Shown: positions 30,438-42,436 of the stretch, piece after piece
Numbering within the stretch: position 1 is the first letter of the stretch
Layout of the letters: each line of letters begins with the position of its first letter
DNA from: Agarophyton chilense
Lineage: Eukaryota; Rhodophyta; Florideophyceae; Gracilariales; Gracilariaceae
Direction: 5' to 3'
DNA: 64,000 nucleotides
NCBI GenBank assembly: GCA_030374765.1
Contig: JARGXX010000001.1
Location: 2,221,312 to 2,285,311 of the forward strand
Translations under genes and position numbers: made by a program
Notes under the pieces: model-generated
Told to the model about the DNA's origin: nothing
The model's database searches: none
Seen by the model: only the letters and a program-made list of their open reading frames with translations

Positions 30438-33130
30438 TTACTTTGACATTGTTAACACCAATCCTCTACTTGTATTGTTTGTTTCGGTGGCGCATAACAA
30501 CCTCATGGTTTTCTTCTTCCGCTTCAAAATCAATATGCGAATTAACGCGACACAAACGCTCTGGTGGCCTGGGACAGCGAACATGGCTTGGACAAAACAA
30601 ACACAATCTTTTTCGTGAACACAATATATTACAGTGACATGATGAGAATGCCCACGAACGTTTTCTATGGGTGCAATTATGTGCATTACATGCCTTGAAT
30701 CTGCGGTATTCCACCAGTCGTATAAAATTTCAATAAGCATTTCATACTGACGTTTCAAATACCGAAATCCATCGTGATTAGAGACAGTACAAGAAGCTAC
30801 TGTTTCCGCCGCTTCAATGGTTTTGCAAGTGCAGCTACTTTTTTCATGGCAGATGTGCTTCTCGCTTCAGATTAAGGAATGCTCCTTTTCTGGATGTTTT
30901 TCTACTCTAATCTGTGTGTAATTGCCGCTCGTGTGAAGAGGAGAATGGGGTTTTTCTCAGATGATGGGAACTTTGGACTATCAGAATCAAGTGCGCACCT
31001 CCATGAGGGAAACTGTGGAGCAATTTGGAGACAATGTTTGTTAGATAAATTTTATGCTTTCTTTGTTACCTTACGCATCGATTCCTTTGTGTCTGTTGCG
31101 CTCCTCCGGATATATCCAAAGATTAACAGAAGATCTTGTACTTGCCTCATCCAACGATGAGTTTTCGTGTTTTTTCGGATCCGAAGATCTTTAGACAGCA
31201 TAACTCCAAGGTCAAAGCATTTAATTTGAACAAGATCAATATCCTTTGAAGTTCTTTGCGACGTGGTTGGCGCGCAGTTCACTCCGAGGAATTCTTTGTA
31301 CACGGACGCAACCTGAAGGACCGTTTGAACCAAACTGTCTTCGTCAGGCTTTTCGTTGTATATTCCCATCATTGCGAATCAGAGAAAAGGACGGTGCTAT
31401 CTTTTAACAAATCTTGACATACCAGTTTGCTATTCACTAGCGTTCACTGTAAATGGTGGTATTCTACGAATTCTTGAAGATATCGAAATTTCAATACTGC
31501 GCTGATTGGCAATGGACACAGCGCAGGTGGCCAGGTAGAAGCAGTGACAATGTTGTTCAAGTAATTCGCTTGCTATATCTGGAAATATCCAAAATATTCC
31601 GAAATCAAGAGCATGAAAAGTATCGAAGGCGATGATGTCGTGAAAGAAGAATGGCGTAGACCCCAGGCCATGAAATGACGCCAAAGTCTGGGGTTTCTCG
31701 TCCGCACTCATTTGCGACAAGAAGTTCCGAGCAACCTCTAGAGTATTCCTTTTTTGTGTTGGAAGATTTCGTGTAGGCCCCAGCTCTGGAAGCCTCTGCT
31801 TCGCTGCAAGCAAATAGAATGCTACTGTTATAGAAGCATCTCTCCGAGAAGCGCTTGCAAGTGATCTTTTCATATGGACGGGGTCAGCGGTACAATTCAT
31901 TTTCATGCCTATTGAATGGCATAGTACAAAAAGAACAATCTGCGAAGCTGTCATCGTTTTGAGAGAGAAGAAAGTTTGCTCTTGACCAACGACCATTTAC
32001 AGTATGGGAATAAACACGTTATCAAGAACAACAAATCCTGTCCTAGAGGCTTTGATGAGAACTTTCAGGGAGAGAAACAAGAATCCCTGAAAGAGTTGGA
32101 GTTTTTCTTTGCCTAATTCAATTTTGGATCGCTTCTTTGCTTCTGTATTTACGCAAGGTGCGATATCTTCTTCATGCCATTCCAAAGATCGCCCTCTAAT
32201 GTTACTGAATCAGACTCAGAGAATGTTGATGCTTTGCTGTCCAGAGTTCGACATATTGTGCCGTCACGATAGACATTTACGGAGACAACTTTCAAATGTA
32301 TCCCTAAATCTTTGCAATAGCCTATCATTATGTTGGAGTCTCATGGTGATGAGAAAACTATCTCTTGCCCCTTCTTTTTCTCAGAGAATGTCTCAACTCT
32401 AGACGCTTCGCCTACACATTTCAATTCTTTACGTAACAGTAGCAGAGAAGATCGGAACGCCTCCGTCTTGTTATGACCGTAAGCTGTCAAAATGAATGCC
32501 GTTCGCCAGCCCTCTTTTTGACTCCTTCACTTTCTTACCTGATCACCATTTGCACTGAATTTCGTAGAACTCTAAAACTGGTTCTTGACGTGTCTAAGCG
32601 GTTTTGGAATATTGATTTCGAGATCTAGCACCATTGGGGCCTCTCTTGCGGTATAACCAAGCTTCGGCTGATGGCCAATGCAATGTTGTAAAAGAGTATC
32701 ACAAGATGGATGTATGTCGTCTTGGTCAGTGCATGGCTGTTGAAGCAGTGGAAATACTGGGTGCGATGTCTCGAATGCGTCAAATATCGAGAAAGCATCG
32801 TCTGCTACTTGTTTCCTGAAACTTGAACCGTTTATATCGTTCGAATCTTGTTGGATATCAAAAATATAGGAAGTCTCATCGGGTATATCTATTATGCCCG
32901 ACAGGTTTGCCAGCGGAAGCTCTTCTTCGAAATTGTACGTGGTACATTCTGGAATAGGGTTTGGCTGAATGGATTGTGTTTGTGGTTCATAGTTATTTAC
33001 TGTTTTTTTGTTACTGGGTGTGACATCTTCTTGTGACGATGTAGGTTTACTCTTTCTCAGAAGAAGCCATTGCAAACAATACATTTGTACATTTCGTGGA
33101 AAGCACGTCGCTGCAAAAACGATGTTGGTT
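30438..33130 (-). pseudogene. Second transposase-like relic (KDZ/Plavaka-type, tentative)
   Basis: Minus-strand frames again form one long decayed protein. The N-terminal frame 33084-32572 is Asp/Glu/Ser-rich. Around 32520-32110 broken frames give TAYGHNKTEAFRSSLLLLRK and SVNVYRDGTICRTLDSKAS. Frame 31996-31430 contains LPTQKRNTLEVARNFL, FFFHDIIAFDTFHALDFGIF and FPDIASELLEQHCHCF. Frame 31372-31052 contains KTHRWMRQVQDLLLIFGYIR and TDTKESMRKVTKKA. The FHALDFGIF-like block followed by the H-R-W-M-R...G-x-x-R-R...E block is the arrangement seen in KDZ-type transposases. It is a different family member from the relic at 24-27 kb. Frame 30758-30438 may be its C-terminal end. Many breaks. Confidence 0.42.
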
Positions 33131-34996
33131 TCAAAAACAAGAAATATGAAAACAAGCGTGAAATGGTATAGAAGGAACGTATTTGGTCAACTTGCAAAAC
33201 GTTTTGAGGCCGAAGAACAGCAAGCAAAACATTTCGAATTCTTCATTTGTGTAATTTTTTGTCCGCTTTGGAACGAAAGAAAAGGCTCAAATCGAAATGA
33301 GTAACAGCGCTGAACCCGTGTTCTCTGTCAGTACTCTTCTCGACGGTACCTCACAGTTTAATCAACGTCTACCTCAACAGTATGATGCGAAAGCGTTATG
33401 CCTAATAGAACAAATCACACGGTCGTGTTACGAAGCCTCGGCATTGTCAAGCTAACAGCGAGACCCATCGTGAGGTTTTGAATGCTAAAAATTGCATGTA
33501 CTCTGAAACATAGAGCGAAGAATGCAATCCAGGTCGCAAACACAGAGCGGAGGTCAATCCCAGAGAATCACCCGAGGAAATTGAAAGAGCTCGGCTGTTC
33601 CTCCTCTGCGAATCGAGAACGGGAAGTAATGCGACAAACAACAAACCACTTCGGGCAACGCTCCAAAGCAGCGCAAAAGTTTCACCGACGCGATCCTAGA
33701 AGTCCTCCGACGAGACACAGCTGAACTTCAAGCTACTGATAGAAAGCATTACCCAATTAACCCAGACAGTTTTGGACTCCCGTGCGCAGATTTGCGATCA
33801 CCTCGACAGTGTTGGTTGGCGTCGTGTGACTGGTGTTGCAGGCGCATGTTTGAAATGGCGGGAGAGAACCGACGTGGGAGACTGTAACAACCGGGACTGT
33901 GCCTGCGGTACTTTTTTTGGTTTCGTAGAAACGACGGTTGAAACGAAATGTGATTCCAGATGCTGGTGCCAATCTGTGAATTCAAGGACACCTGTCCTGA
34001 TAACACGAGAAACAGCAAAGATCTCACGAAATTGGAGTCTCCGTAATCCTGCAAATGACGGGGTTTGGTGGACCAGGATGGCTGTTTTGTAGGTACTATG
34101 TTTTTTTCAAAAAATGTTACGAAAACCATTTCTGTATTATCTTTGGCCTGGTTTTGACGTTTTTTATAGTAGGTATTGGTACTAAAAACACCCTACAAAA
34201 AATTAACGACGTCAGTGTGTCAACTGAGCAAACGGATGTCGATAGACCAGGACATTGGAGTGGCGGAGGAGACTGATGTTGCTTCCCATTTCCACAAAAG
34301 CTTTTGGACTTCTTCATTCTATGCCCAGTCACGATCATGACATCGTGATCATTGTAATACCTTGGAGAAGGATTAGATATCACGACAGGTCAGAAACTAT
34401 TCTAAGATTATTCCGGCATCTTCCCGAGCAACTTTTTTCTTTGAAAAGCATCGGACAGTTTTCTATGTGGCCAGGTCCATTTTCGAAGTCGAAAACTTTG
34501 CATGGAATAATGTATTTGAAAGCGGTGAAAAGTTGTGCCCATTTGTCTGGTTGTCCGAGAGCGGGGTGGAAAACCCTACTGGCGGACGGGCCACACAGCC
34601 CGGGCTTCTAATTCTATATTGTATTTCCACAAGCGGGGTTCTAAACCCCGCGCTTGGATACATTACGCATTTCTCCAACATCTGAAATGAACTCAGATCC
34701 TTTTTGGGGAGAGCGGAAGACTGGGACTAATTCCTGCTTGAAATAAGGTTGCTGTACGTTTCAATACAGGGCTCATTATCGTTAACACAAACCATTTTTA
34801 CAACGCTTTCACCCCCTTCTGCAGAGCATCCCTCGTTCTTACACTCGTTCTTTCGGCACACGAGGTGAAGTACTTGCTTGCGGAATATAGAGCTAGAAAA
34901 CACACCTACTCGTGTTCTGTCGCTTAAACTCTCAGAACACAGTGTTTCTTAAGCGATAGAGGTGACTAACAATAGAAATATTTATAGAATTTCGAT
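33131..34996. other. Intergenic, upstream of AAA ATPase gene
   Basis: A plus-strand series of short frames from about 33298 (start MSNSAEPVFSVSTLLDG) to 34090 looks protein-like in places but is broken and unrecognised. 34560-34654 holds GC-rich hairpins. The last 300 bases should contain the promoter of the ATPase gene; TATTTATA lies about 20 nt before its ATG. Confidence 0.4.
34631..34654. repeat. GC-rich hairpin
   Basis: GCGGGGTT (34633-34640) and AACCCCGC (34644-34651) are perfect complements around a 3-nt loop. A related sequence, AGCGGGGTGGAAAACCC, lies some 75 nt upstream (about 34560). Confidence 0.7.
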
Positions 34997-37419
34997 ATGA
35001 CGAAAAAAGGAGCAGGGAAAGATCGAAGAGCAGTTTCTGTTCTCGTTGATGCCATTCGAACAGGGGGGTAAGTAGGGTTCACTCGCATCCCCTCCCAACC
35101 CAAGCACAAATACCAAAGCGCTAACCTTTTCCCATCGTCGTTTTAAACCTTCAAATTTTGTGCAGATTGGAACGCGAGGATATCGAGGGAGCCATTCAAA
35201 TCATAGCCCAATCTCTTCCTGATGCTGCTCGTCTAGCTAACCCTGCCTTAAGGCTTTTGGCTAGAAACTCCATGCGGCAAGCTTGCAGAATGATCCCTTC
35301 AGTTTCTCATGATGGCTTCATGAAGATGCCTGCCCAACTTCAAGCGACTCTTTCAGAATCTCTGCCCTCCCCGGAACTGGTGTTAAATTCTAAAGATCTT
35401 CTGCCATCCATTCGCAGCAACAGCCAGGTTGCATCAGGTCAGAAAAATGTGAAAAAACGACGAATGTCTACTGGACTACATCGAAGCTTTAAGGTACCCA
35501 GCTTTCCTGAAGGTCATTCGTTTGAAATCTCTCGTCCTATTGAAAGACTTGATGATGTCGGTGGTATTTCTGAAATTCTTGATACACTGCGAGAGCTAGT
35601 AGAGTGGCCTCTTATTCATAACGACGTGTACCACCATTTGGGATTTGTACCACCACGAGGCATCCTTTTGCATGGACCCCCAGGCTGCGGCAAAACACTA
35701 CTAGCTCACGCTCTCGCCGGAGAGCTTGGAGTTTCGTTCCTGCGCGTATCTGGACCAGAAATTGTTTCTGGTATGTCCGGTGAAAGTGAACGCAAACTAC
35801 GAACTCTCTTTTCCAGCGCGATTCAAATGGAACCAAGCATCATATTCATCGATGAAGTTGATGCTATAGGCTTGAAGAAAGAAGGTGCCAGCAAGGAGAT
35901 GGAGCGCCGTATTGTGTCGCAACTGCTTTCTTGCATCGACAGCCTGTCAATGCCAATCCAAGACGGTTTAAATTCTAGTCCACCAAGATCTTCAAAAGAA
36001 GAAAATGCCGATGTTGTATCGATGGTTGAAGAACCTGGATCAGAAAGTAATTTCTACGCTAATCAATCATCTGCACAAAACAAATCTATGGTTTCAGTAG
36101 TAGTTATTGCTGCAACGAACAGACCAGAGTCGCTTGAACCAGCACTTAGACGAGCCGGGCGGTTCGACAGAGAGATTGAGCTTGGAGCTCCTGATCAAAA
36201 TGCCAGACTTGCCATCCTAAAGAAGCTGTGCCGCAACCTTCGACTTGGAAAAACGTTCAATGCAGAGAAAATCGCAAAACAAACAGCTGGGTATGTTGGC
36301 GCAGATCTTCACCTTCTTACCAAAGAAGCTGGGCTGGCTTGCATGAGACGACTTGCAAAAACGCCAAATTTAGTGTTTCTGTTTGAAAAAGACGAAAAAC
36401 CAAATAACATATCCAAACATTTGAACGAAATCATGGATGAAGATATAATTGACAAGTGCTCCATACATATGTGTGATTTTTTGGCTGCCTTGAAAACGAT
36501 ACAGCCATCGTCATTGCGAGAAGGATTCGCCACTAGACCTAACGTTTCTTGGGCTGATATAGGTTCCTTGGAAGACATAAGAGAAGAAATGATGATGGCT
36601 ATTGTTCAGCCCATAAAACGCCCGGAACTTTTTTCATCCCTTGGATTACATGCTCCTGCCGGAGTATTGCTGTATGGTCCCCCCGGTTGTGGAAAAACCT
36701 TGCTGGCAAAAGCAGTGGCATCAGAAAGTGGAGCAAACTTCATCTCTGTGAAGGGTCCAGAGCTTTTGAGCAAATATGTTGGAGACAGTGAACTTGCTGT
36801 TAGAAAGGTCTTTGCTCGAGCAAGATCCAGTGCACCGTGCATCATCTTTTTTGATGAGTTGGATGCACTCGCCCCTCGTCGCAGTGGTGGAGGAAATAGT
36901 GACTCTTCTGGTGCCTCTGAAAGAGTTGTAAATATGCTTCTAACAGAAATGGATGGATTTTCAGATCGAAAGCATGTTTTCCTAATTGCAGCAACAAACA
37001 GGCCTGATATAATAGACCCAGCTATGTTACGCCCCGGTCGCTTGGATAAATTGGTTTTCGTTCCTCTCCCTGACATGGAAGGCCGAGTGAGTATACTTCG
37101 CACGCTCATTCAAGGTGTTAAAATTGATAATTCGGTTGATGTCGAATCTATCGCTAGGCTCCCGTCGTCTGACGGATATTCAGGAGCGGATATACAAGCC
37201 TTAATAAGAAGCGCCGGTGAAAACGCTCTAAAAGAGGCAATGAATGAAAAAATGGAAAAGAAAAACGTCAGCATTCAACAAAAGCACTTCCTAGAAGCTT
37301 TAAAGACGGTTCTTCCATCTGTATCCCATCGTGACGCCGAGAAGTACCGCAAAATGTCCCGCCGTTTGCGAAAAACCCGTGGCCATATAGACTCAGAAAG
37401 CATTCTTGAGGGAGAATAA
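34997..37419 (+). CDS. NVL: Nuclear VCP-like / Rix7 AAA ATPase (774 aa, one intron)
   Basis: An ATP-driven remodelling factor that in yeast (Rix7) and animals (NVL) extracts Nsa1/WDR74 from nucleolar pre-60S particles. Exon 1 is 34997-35067 and exon 2 is 35166-37419; splicing gives 774 residues. The N-terminal helical region (about 1-65, AGKDRRAVSVLVDAIRTGG onwards) and a basic KNVKKRRMS stretch (residues 117-125, possible nuclear signal) precede two AAA domains. D1 has Walker A GPPGCGKT (194-201), Walker B IIFIDEVDA (249-257) and sensor/arginine region AATNRPESLEPAL-RRAGRFDRE. D2 has Walker A GPPGCGKT (528-535), Walker B IIFFDELDA (583-591) and AATNRPDIIDPAMLRPGRLD. FISVKGPELLSKYVGDSE in D2 is NVL/Rix7-like rather than Cdc48-like. 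A Ser/Glu-rich insertion of about 50 residues sits in D1 before sensor 1. Length is near the family norm (about 800-860). All key residues are present, so I judge it functional. Confidence 0.95.
35068..35165 (+). other. Spliceosomal intron of the AAA ATPase gene (98 nt)
   Basis: Donor GTAAGT directly follows ...ACAGGGGG, and acceptor TGCAG ends at 35165. CTAAC at 35121-35125, about 40 nt before the acceptor, is a good branch-site candidate. The intron is phase 2. The ATG frame hits TAA at 35069 unless this intron is removed, and splicing joins it to the long downstream frame. Confidence 0.9.
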
Positions 37420-37522
37420 GATTTAAAAACTCAAAGGAGTCCACACAAAAGTATATCCAATACCACATGCGGTTTCGCCTCACGCATCCATTCTTGTTCC
37501 AAGCCATTAAATTTAAGAATTA

Positions 37523-37528
37523 AATAAA
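37523..37528 (+). terminator. AATAAA polyadenylation signal candidate
   Basis: AATAAA occurs 104 nt after the stop codon of the AAA ATPase gene in AT-rich sequence. Confidence 0.5.
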
Positions 37529-40500
37529 TGATCGTTGGCTCCATTAGCAAAATACATCAAATATTTTTAGTTTTAGTGCTGCATAAACAAAGGTATTGTG
37601 ATATGTTTCAAATGTATCGTCAATATTTTAGGAAAGGACATATTTCTATTTTTGAGTTTATTCCCGCGTCAAGCAGGGCGTCTATTTTGGTTTTTTTGTA
37701 TCCTTTAAAGGGTAACCAAGAAGTGATATGTAGCTCGTTTCGAAGTTAATTGTTCAATGAAACGTGCAAGTTTTCAGTTCGACATCATTACAAGCCTCTT
37801 TAAATCCTTTTGCTTATTCTCAAATTGTTTGCCATGTACGCAAGTGTGCTGTTTTGATGTTGTAGGTCATTTGTTCTTCCTATGTCTCCCTTAAAACGTA
37901 AAAATACCTAAACAATCATTTTTCGTTGCTCTTCCTCGTAAGCCACGAAAATGTCGTAAAGCTTCCGGCAAACGAATTCTAGCAGTTGCATTGACGCTTC
38001 CTTAATTTGCGTCATACTGGCTTTTAGTGAGGTGGCAAAAGTGCAACTCAGTTTTTCTGCCGCACATATCCCAACCACCTATGGTCTTACATCTGTACTA
38101 TACAAACAACCATCCATACCGAGTGCCCAGCCATTCAAGATCTCGCCAATTTTTTCTTTCTCTCAATCTGCCTCGATATTTACATATCTCCACCATCTCT
38201 TGCCCATACCTTCCATTCTGCAGTGTTCTCTGTGATGTTGATCGTCTTTTACATGTCTCAATTGGGCCACTTTTGTTCCTTACATTGCACAAATTCCTTC
38301 ACTTGATACGATCACTTTTATTCTGTAGCATCGTTCGCGCCAGCCATTGCAAGCTTTTCTTCTGTGGGATATCGCTTTCTAACATACAGTTGGTTATAAA
38401 CTCTCTCTACCATGTTCATCCGTTTCTTTCTCTCCAAATTCTATTTCCATACTTTTGCCACCTCTTTACCTACAATAATTTCTATCAAATCAGACAATAT
38501 CTGCATCTGTTTTTCGCCATGGCTCAGGCAACTCTGAACAGCAATAATATCTTCATCAAAGAACACCCGTTCTAAAACCACGCAGCCTACTTTTATCGGT
38601 CTCAATTTTCTCTTCATCGCTAAATCTGTTTAGTTGCTCCATGAGGCGCATTCAATAAAAGAAAACGAGATCTACTTTGCCCGTATTTTAGCGAAGTCTA
38701 AAAAAATGGTTACAATTAGAAAACCACATTTCTGTTGAATATTCCGCTTTTTAGGTAGTAGACTCAAGTCTGATAAATGTGACTTGCTTCAGTTGTCTCA
38801 TACTACAGCTCCCCCTAGATCATGCGTAACCACTCCACCTCCATCAGAAATGAAATTCAATCCCACAGAGCACCCTTAGAACATCACTGGCTCACCCTAG
38901 AGTCCATCACTCACACCAAGTCATCAAGCTGTATCTCTTCTAAATATTGGTATGGCGCCCAACAGTTCTTATATAAAAACCATATGGCTTTTAACAACAA
39001 AAAATTTCACGTTAAACAAGGTAGGGAGAGCGTGGCTCTTTGAGCAGAATTTTACCTTTGGCACATTGTGACGAATGAGGCAATCAAAGAAAAATACGTG
39101 ATTTATGGTGGCGAAAACTGCCCGCTCTCGTCAGGATACAGATTAGAAACTCTTAGGAGAACAAATTTTGTACGGTTTGTCATGACGTCGAGCCTGTAGG
39201 GCAACTATAAAAAAGTACCAGAAAGGAGTACTATGCACCCTTCGTTTCTTTCAATCAAGCAGTCGAGAACTCTGTACTCAAAGCTGACAAACTCAAAACA
39301 ACTTTGATTTCAATCCTTCGGTAAGGAGAAATCTCAGGGAACGCGTAGCATATCAGAGACCAGACGCTCTTGGAACAGAAAACAGAACTGAAGAAGTTAC
39401 ACGTTTGTTCCGATGACAGTGCCGTCCAGAAATTTGTTCAACGTAAGGAATCTCGCAAACAGAAGACCTCACGCCTAGTGAAGCCAAGATCTGCCTAAGT
39501 ATAGAAGAGAAAAGAAAATGAGAAAGTTAAGAAGAGGTGTTTGGGAGAACGGTGCTCAGGAAGGAAACGCTATCTACAAGTACAGACTCTTATTCAGAAT
39601 GAAGCAATTGAAATTGTCTTTGTTGCAGCGAGACAAAGAATATAATTCGATTCATTTCTCTCTCCTTGTTCCCAGAACCACAACTTTCCAGCTTTAAATG
39701 TTTCACTACTGTATTCGTCTGTGGCTTTTGAAGGCTCCATGGGAGCCCAGTTTTCGATGCGAATAGCAACAATCACCCACACTGACAACCACTGTCATAA
39801 AATGATACGGCAGCCTCCAAGCAAAGAAAAATGTATTACTTCTGAAAACGCGTAAACATCATTGACTTGCGCTGAAAGGCTCGTACCATGACCACAGCAT
39901 GACAAGCCAGGTGCCTCCAAGGCTAAGACCTCAATCCCGCCGAAAGGCGATCCAAAGTTGGGATTCATTCGTTGTCTGTATCTTGGTTCCGCTGCAGCTT
40001 TACAGTGTTACTTGCTGGCGTTCGGAAGGAACTCCATGAAAATAAAATACCGTCTATTTAATGCCAAAGGCACAGTACGCATTGCCATGGAAAATAGATC
40101 TCTTTCAAACGGTCAAAATCCTAGAAACGATTTGTTTCTGTAATAGTTTGTCCAATTCTGTAATCTTTGACCATTTTTGGCTTCCGAATATTCTTGTTAT
40201 GCGTTAAAATATTTCAGGTAAGTGCGCTCGTACAGTACAATCAGCTATTCTTCACATACAAAACCCATTTAAAATACTCCATGTTGTTCTCCTTAAATGC
40301 ATACCTCGCGATAAAAATTAACACCGAAATAAATATACCAAGCACGGTCAGAATCATCACCGTGATCAACATTTTCACCACGAATGAGTTGCACGAAGAT
40401 GTTACAAAACATCAAAAAGGCCTATCCATGTGCTTTTTTGTAACTGTCACAGACTCTGTTTTGTTCTTGGTTTTCTCTTGGATTCCAGCGCTTGTGCTTT

Positions 40501-40636
40501 CCCCGTCCACAAATAATAGGCCCGCGCGCAAGCAGCGGCGGTGTGAGCTCACTGAAGGGGCGAATGCGAGTGAGACGAGTGCGACCGGGAGGCGACGATC
40601 GCCAGTTCGATTAGTTCGAGCTGTAGGTAACGACAG
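37529..40636. other. No supportable gene
   Basis: A plus frame at 38027-38575 (182 codons) is open, but the antisense reading (for example MQILSDLIEIIVGKEVAKVW, broken by stops) is at least as protein-like, so a decayed minus-strand gene may lie at 38030-38580. I recognise no motif on either strand. 38580-40560 is AT-rich with nothing recognised. From about 40510 the DNA is GC-rich and leads into the tRNA-like repeat. Confidence 0.35.
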
Positions 40637-41080
40637 TAACGCAATGACGGGTTAAGTCAGCGCACGCGTCTCGAACGGTGGTAACGTGGTAGAGCAGGTG
40701 CTAAGGTTCGAATCCTTGACGGCGGCACTCCCAGAGTACTTGGTGCAATGGGCTGGCGGTTACTGCGTAGTCTCACAGGTTGGACCTACGGAAACGATGG
40801 CTTGAAGACCAAAGGTTCGAACTGATATACCAAAGGTTATTTAGTATCATAACGGTGCCTACTGCACTCTAAGGGAGAAGCGTCACTCGAGCCAAGTAAA
40901 TAGTACTGGCGAGGCGCTGAGATCTCCCTGGCACTGTATTGTTAATCTATTACACTAATTAAATTAAAATAATAATCTACATGAGTCCACCTGAGGTCGA
41001 CCCGTACACGTGTCACCTGCAAGATCCTTCAGGGCCCGGCGGCTTACCGGGCTCAACCTTGATTATCGCTCCTTCACAAC
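40637..41080 (+). repeat. 445-bp dispersed repeat with tRNA-like head, copy 1
   Basis: Shares roughly 80% identity by eye, along its whole length, with 47654-48099 in direct orientation. Its 5' part carries a perfect RNA polymerase III B box, GGTTCGAATCC (40705-40715), and an A-box-like TGGTAACGTGG (40679-40689), followed by GTAGAGCAGG as in the D arm of tRNAs. Only 15 nt separate the boxes, so the anticodon arm is missing. An AT-rich stretch (40943-40978) occupies the middle. This suits a tRNA-derived SINE-like element; an LTR is the alternative. Confidence 0.6.
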
Positions 41081-41639
41081 GACTGCCAGCACGCCGATTG
41101 CGAGGGATGGAGAGATGACGAGAGCCGTACTTCACGCTGGGAGGGCTGGTCGAGGGCTCATGTTTTCTCTGACAAAGCTCAGGAACAATCTCCGCTTTAC
41201 GCAGCGTTCCTCTATGTCCAGGAGTCTCGTTTTTCATATGTGAACTCGAGTACGCGACAGAGTTGTTATGGATGGATACCCGCCGCCTGGTGAAGCATAC
41301 AAATGCTCGTTTCGGTTCTTCGCACCTACGCCTTGGACTTGTGCTGTCACATATTCCATTAACACGATTTTATTTTCCTGGAATCTATTCTCATATTGAG
41401 AGAATATGCCCTAGTGATCGGTAGTTATGAGACATGGACCTCTCAGAAGAAGCAAATCGTTCACATGGCTTGGTAGATCCGAGCGAAAACAGACTTTCCA
41501 AGCAATATTCCGGATACGAATCTGCGGTATTCGTTGTTTAACCTGCTCCACCCAACTACTGAACTCCAACCTCTTCATAAGGAGAACGCCAATGACACCC
41601 CAACGCCAGCACACCAATGGTTCAGGATTCTCAGGCCTC
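41081..41639. other. Unassigned stretch between repeat and gypsy relic
   Basis: No gene recognised. It could hold the decayed 5' part of the gypsy relic, whose gag is not visible. Confidence 0.35.
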
Positions 41640-42436
41640 GTCCCAAACGGTATGGGCCCAGGAAACCTGAACACGCGAGTCTCTCCTTTGAAAGAGGCGT
41701 TCCCGACAGTGAGGTCTTTGACGCTCTATGTGTCCCCACCTAGATCCCTTTTCAAGCTTTCTACAAGGAATCAGGCCGTATCAGACGTGGTCTTTGAACA
41801 TTTTATTGTTCTGCGTTTACAGTGGAAACCGAGTAATAATAAGAAATTTTTGGATAGAGTCATGGTAATGACCAAGCGTAATTAAAAAGTGTATGCTGAT
41901 CTGGGTTCATCTAGCATCTTTATGGTGGTAGTTCTGCCTGTCTCAGATATAGGTGCTGGCCCGAAATTTGTCGTTAAATGGCCTTTGCACCCGTCCTTGT
42001 TCTCTTAGATTCGCCTGGGCGTATTAGCAGACGTCACTGACGTGAATAATTACCGTTATCAACGCTCAGAAAAAATGACCTTGTGATCAGCCGGTGCTCC
42101 TTCATTCTAAAGATTGACTTCATTGTATGCCGAGAACAGGAAGCCCACATATTAATGGGATGTGACAATTGCTAAATCTTTATTAAAGCGAGAAGGCCAC
42201 GCTTAACGCGTGTGGAACTGAAAGACGGTTCGTCGGTCCCAAACTTCCATCATTTGGTGAGGCCTCCCAAGAAGAAGTTCGTGCACTTACCTGCGGTGCC
42301 ACGAGCTTCACCCGCTTCTCTAAAATCTACAAGGCGTCAAGCTGCAGCCTCGATACGAATTTCACCTGAGTCCCAGGTCTGGGTGCGTGTCAATTCTCGC
42401 CAACGAGGATTAAGAGCAACCAAAACTGGGAGGATG
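41640..42436 (+). pseudogene. Ty3/gypsy relic: gag end and protease region
   Basis: Matches the gag-pol junction and protease part of the gypsy element at 57.0-57.8 kb. At 41668-41725 the nucleotide sequence parallels that element's gag end, including GAGTCTCTCC where it has GAGTCTCCCC. The translation has DRVMVMTKRN against NRVMVMAKRN, then KVYADLGSSSIFMVV against KVFADFGLSNQFMVR, and SDIGAGPKFV where the intact copy has LDTGAAPNLI, so the catalytic DTG reads DIG. Around 42212 MELKDGSSVPNF and PESQVWVRV correspond to VELEDGSTIPIV and PETHVWVTV. Several stops. The relic ends abruptly at about 42436 against copia sequence. Confidence 0.75.

Noticed and set aside
36606-37109. Long minus-strand frame (167 codons)
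   Set aside because: It is antisense to the conserved D2 domain of the AAA ATPase and is a shadow of that gene.
40679-40740. A tRNA gene
   Set aside because: A-box-like and B-box segments are present but only 15 nt apart, and no acceptor stem or anticodon arm can be formed. It fits a tRNA-derived repeat, not a functional tRNA.
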